A DNA stretch of 64,000 bases from an uncultured Clostridia bacterium (GTDB lineage Bacteria; Bacillota; Clostridia; Christensenellales; Borkfalkiaceae): positions 108,785 through 172,784 of the forward strand of contig CANQFB010000004.1 in the NCBI GenBank assembly GCA_947598205.1. Direction: 5' to 3'. The position numbers were made by a program, and so were the translations under genes. Shown piece by piece: positions 60,812 to 64,000 of this stretch. Every line of letters starts with the position of its first letter. The first letter of the stretch is position 1. The notes beneath the pieces were generated by a model, which was given only the letters and a program-made list of their open reading frames with translations, did no database searches and was not told the DNA's origin.

Positions 60812-63800
60812 TTATGCTCCAAGGTAGTAGCTCTTCACGTCGTAAACGGGAAGCATGGCCTCAAGAGCAACGGTGGTTCCAAGTGCACCTTCTTTGGAGG
60901 TGAAGTACTGCTGATCCTTGCTACCATTGAAATAATACGTCTTCTCTTTAATGGTCAACGGATTTTTCTTGGTCTTATCATAGTCGCCAATCGTGATACG
61001 CTTAGTTTCGGTGCTGTCGTTGGTTTGGGATATGATAATGTTGATAGTCTTACCCGTCAAATCAGAGTAGCTGTTATAAGTGTACTTGTACCAATCTGTA
61101 CCCACTTCCGGAGCGGCAACCATGATTTCAGATCCCCAGGTACCTGTTGAGATCGCTCCCCAAGAATGGAAGAGGATCTGTGTCCACTTCTTCGAGTTGT
61201 AGAAATAGAAGGTGTAAGCAATCGTCTGTGCGTTCGCTTCAGCCTCTTCCGCCTCTTGCTTGCTCGTGAACACAGCATCGTTCTTGTTGATCCAAACTTC
61301 AGTCGCCGTTATCTCAGTATCGTTTGTTTGATTTGTCCCGTCGTTAAAGATAATCTTAAGATCATTGGCTCCTATGTGCCCCTTTGCTACATTGAATTTG
61401 TAGGAGATCCAATTATCGTCCTCTTTCGTTACGGAGACAGATGTCTTCCCAGGCCATGCACCGAAAACTTCAACCTTACTCGGCTTCTCATACCAAACAT
61501 AGACGTTGAACTTGGTGAAGTTATACTTTGTGTTGTGATAGTGGACGGTAATCTCATCCTGCGTTGAAGGGTCGGGCGTGGGATCGACGGTCTGACCTTC
61601 CTTGGTAATAGAAGGCGTATCGCCGTTGAACTTGATGAGGTAGGTACCCGCCACTTTTGCTTTAAAGTTACCGCTCTCGGGCGAAGTGAAATCCGTCCCG
61701 AATAAGCTTTCGTTAAATCCGTATTCCGGATCCCAAGTGATCTCTGCCGTAAGCGCACCGTTATATTTGGCAAACTTGAATAGATCGCTCGTAGTAAGGG
61801 TGACTTTAAGGCCGTCCGCGCCGATGTAGCCTTCTTTTACGAAGGTAGACCAGTTGATCGTTTTAATCGAAGAGATAGCACCCACAATATACCAACCCAC
61901 CTCAAGGTCGACCTTCTCGGTCACACCCTTGACTTCGGTTTGGATAGTAACAGTCGTGCCGCTGATCTTGAAGGTGTATTCGCCATTGCAATCAGTTCTC
62001 ACGACGAAATTCCCGTCGTTATCTTTAGAGAACCACTTCGCGGCGCTTTCGACCCAACCGATCGTACGCTCATCTTCCCACGTGACACTCGTTACGCTAC
62101 CGCCGTTGAATTTGTTGAACTTAAACTTATCGCCGACAGAAAGATTGATTTTGAGACCGCTCGTGCCGACAAAACCATCTGCTACATAGTTATCCCAATT
62201 GATTTTGGAGTTTGCCACGGTACCGACAAGATACCAACCCGCTTCAAGTTTGGGTGCGGGGGTAGGCTCTTCGCCCTCCTTCTTTGCGTCGAAGTGAGCT
62301 TGTTCGGGGCCCGTCGTTTCGTCGACTGTTCCGACATAGAAGTCAAAGACGTAGGTGTCCGCCGTGACTACGATAAAGTTCGGTTTGCCCAATCCGCCCT
62401 CTTCGGAATTAAAGATCTCGTTGCCGCTCCAAAGGCCGCCGTAGTTGCAATAAACGGCCTCTTCCGCACTCAACGTCTCATAGAGATAGAACACCGCATT
62501 GGCGGGAAGTTCGACTGTAAGCGTGAAGTGTTGTCCTTCGTGCTGCCAATCGGTATCTTCGTTAAAGTTCACCTTCTTTTGCTTGGTTTCCCAATCGCCG
62601 TCCTCTGCGTAGACAAGGACAACTTCTTTCGTAGGCGTGGGCTCGGGTTCGCCCTCAAGTTTCACGTCGATATGGATGGGCTCATCTGCCCCTTCCGCGT
62701 TCTTCGTGCCGATATAAATATCGAAGATATAGGTGCCGTCTTTGGTGGCTTCGAGGTTGTCATATCCACCCTCTGTCACCTTGACGAGCCCGTTATTCGT
62801 CCAAAAAGCGCCGATCTTGAAGCTCGAATAGTCGGTCTCTTCGCCCGTTTGGAGATAGAAGTAGAAGACGTCGCCGGCTTTGAGTTCGACCTCGAGATGA
62901 TAGTGCTTACCCTGTTCGAGATCGTCGACCTCATCAACGGCCCGGGCTTCCACGTCTGCGGCATCCTTCTTGAAATACAAGACTGACGTCTCAACGGGTT
63001 TCGTGGCTTCGCACTTGGTGCACTTGTTGTCTTCGCCCCAAATGTGCTTTTCGTTCGTCACATTGTGCTCGGGTTTGCCGCAGGAGGCAGTCCCCGTGTG
63101 GGTGCCGTCGTTGTTATCTTTCCAGCTGAACGTGTGGTCGCAAGTATCTTCCCCGCCTTGCTTGGTGATGGAAAGGACGCCTTCGGCCGTGATCTTGATG
63201 AGATAGGTGTCGTCTGCCAAAACCTGGAAGTTGTCGCTCGTTTCGCTTTCCCTCTTGCAGACAGAAGAGAACGCATCGGTGTAGCCGATGACACGGCCCG
63301 GAGTTTCCCAATCGATCGAGGCGTCTTTCGCCGTGACGTATTTGGCGAACTTGAATTTATCGGTCGTCTTGAGGGCGATCGTGAGACCCTCGTCTTCGGG
63401 GATGAAGCGGGTCTTCACATAAGTATCCCAGTTCGTGCTGTTCGAGACTTCGCCGACGATGTACCAACCCTCTTCAAGGTCGGGTGCATCATTGTCTTCG
63501 GGGACTTCCGTCTCAACGGTGAGCACGCCGTCCGCATCGATCTTGAAGGTGTATTCGCCTACGCATTTTGCACTCTTAACGGAGATGTTGCCACCGCCCG
63601 CATTCATGAAGTGTCCTTCGAGTTTTGCGGTGAAGGTGTTATAGTTGATTTCATCGTCCCATTTGAACGTCTCATCTTCGCCGCCCGCGAACTTGGAGAA
63701 TTTGAAGTTATCGGCCGCCGTGAGGGTGACAGTGAGACCGTCGCCGACAAAACCGGCTTTCGCGTATTTCCCGCTCGTCCAAGTAAGGCCGAGGTTCGCA

Positions 63801-64000
63801 ATGTCGCCGACGATATACCAACCGGCCTCAAGCGTGGTCTCAACGGGTTTATCCGCGCCGCAACGGGTGCACTTGTCGCCTGTGCCATAGTCGTGGGGTT
63901 CCGTCTTGTCGTGGGTACGATCATCGCAGGAAGCAGTGCTCGTGCAAGTTCCGTTCCCGTTGTCGTGCCAAGTGCCCCACGTATCGTTCTTGTGGTCGTA
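60812..64000 (-). CDS. Large starch-binding surface protein, partial (5' end beyond right edge)
   Basis: The minus-strand frame stays open from the stop at 60812 to base 64000, so at least 1062 residues are present and the start is outside; an ATG at 63607 is internal. At least four ~100-residue beta repeats open with LEAGWYIVG-type motifs (LEAGWYIVGDIANLGLTW, LEEGWYIVGEVSNSTNWD, LEAGWYLVGTVANSKINWD, LEVGWYIVGAISSIKTINW). They alternate with CxxC pieces (DKCTRCGADKP, NKCTKCEATKP) and a CNYGGLWSGNEIF unit shared with the 643-residue protein. The C-terminus has two CBM26-like modules (ITVHYHNTKYNFTKFNVYVW, VFGAWPG, LKIIFNDG; YTFYFYNSKKWTQILFHSWG) and ends YYLGA. Confidence 0.8.
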   Translation of the reverse strand, partial: YDHKNDTWGTWHDNGNGTCTSTASCDDRTHDKTEPHDYGTGDKCTRCGADKPVETTLEAGWYIVGDIANLGLTWTSGKYAKAGFVGDGLTVTLTAADNFKFSKFAGGEDETFKWDDEINYNTFTAKLEGHFMNAGGGNISVKSAKCVGEYTFKIDADGVLTVETEVPEDNDAPDLEEGWYIVGEVSNSTNWDTYVKTRFIPEDEGLTIALKTTDKFKFAKYVTAKDASIDWETPGRVIGYTDAFSSVCKRESETSDNFQVLADDTYLIKITAEGVLSITKQGGEDTCDHTFSWKDNNDGTHTGTASCGKPEHNVTNEKHIWGEDNKCTKCEATKPVETSVLYFKKDAADVEARAVDEVDDLEQGKHYHLEVELKAGDVFYFYLQTGEETDYSSFKIGAFWTNNGLVKVTEGGYDNLEATKDGTYIFDIYIGTKNAEGADEPIHIDVKLEGEPEPTPTKEVVLVYAEDGDWETKQKKVNFNEDTDWQHEGQHFTLTVELPANAVFYLYETLSAEEAVYCNYGGLWSGNEIFNSEEGGLGKPNFIVVTADTYVFDFYVGTVDETTGPEQAHFDAKKEGEEPTPAPKLEAGWYLVGTVANSKINWDNYVADGFVGTSGLKINLSVGDKFKFNKFNGGSVTSVTWEDERTIGWVESAAKWFSKDNDGNFVVRTDCNGEYTFKISGTTVTIQTEVKGVTEKVDLEVGWYIVGAISSIKTINWSTFVKEGYIGADGLKVTLTTSDLFKFAKYNGALTAEITWDPEYGFNESLFGTDFTSPESGNFKAKVAGTYLIKFNGDTPSITKEGQTVDPTPDPSTQDEITVHYHNTKYNFTKFNVYVWYEKPSKVEVFGAWPGKTSVSVTKEDDNWISYKFNVAKGHIGANDLKIIFNDGTNQTNDTEITATEVWINKNDAVFTSKQEAEEAEANAQTIAYTFYFYNSKKWTQILFHSWGAISTGTWGSEIMVAAPEVGTDWYKYTYNSYSDLTGKTINIIISQTNDSTETKRITIGDYDKTKKNPLTIKEKTYYFNGSKDQQYFTSKEGALGTTVALEAMLPVYDVKSYYLGA

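Overview
The window looks like chromosomal DNA from an anaerobic, probably gut-associated member of the Bacillota, most likely Clostridia. The signs are AGGAGG-type ribosome binding sites, TTGACA/TATAAT promoters with 17-bp spacers, a rubrerythrin, FeoAB, an FNT-family channel, a HelD-type helicase, an A-type-looking RNase P RNA and many lipobox lipoproteins with no outer-membrane genes. A narrower placement (for example Christensenellales-like) is only a guess. Coding DNA is GC-rich and promoter regions are AT-rich. This produces many long antisense open frames, which I treat as shadows. I saw no tRNA, rRNA, CRISPR, prophage or transposase.

Layout. 1-7.9 kb: three 'membrane protein + divergent small XRE regulator' pairs, each with repeated operator-like sites inside the promoter of the membrane gene, interrupted by a flippase-like membrane protein and an ade-rdgB-yfcE purine/housekeeping operon. 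7.9-13.5 kb: metal handling (CadA/ZntA-type P-ATPase with an SmtB/CadC-type repressor; feoA-feoB) with an RluA-family pseudouridine synthase. 13.8-25.8 kb: two giant paralogous lipoproteins with near-identical N-termini and promoters, then a membrane-anchored surface protein. 26-36.5 kb: rRNA-modification-type enzymes, a GH51-like protein that seems to lack its catalytic motifs, a 620-bp repeat-rich gap, a Na/Pi transporter and a topoisomerase IV-like parE-parC pair. 36.6-45.4 kb: rubrerythrin, an ArsR-helD-HAD cluster, rnpB, pyruvate kinase and a radC-histidine kinase-response regulator operon. 45.6-55.8 kb: a lipoprotein ending in a DUF3089-type hydrolase domain, a PepV-like dipeptidase, an HMA protein with ileS, a Pr6Pr-like membrane protein and a pyridoxal kinase. 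56-64 kb: an FNT channel between repeats, then three lipoproteins (the last running off the right edge), two of which carry tandem starch-binding (CBM26-like) modules.

The most interesting features are in surface proteins and their control. The two giant lipoprotein genes (stops at 13783 and 18921) have matching promoters in which a homopolymeric C tract lies between -35 and -10. It has 9 C in one and 10 C in the other, giving 17- and 18-bp spacers. This is the architecture of a slipped-strand, phase-variable promoter. The starch-binding lipoproteins also carry short-period tandem repeats in their linkers. Together these suggest a variably expressed glycan-capturing or adhesive cell surface. 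The GH51-like pseudoenzyme, an apparently missing feoB stop codon and several families of short palindromic repeats are also worth checking.
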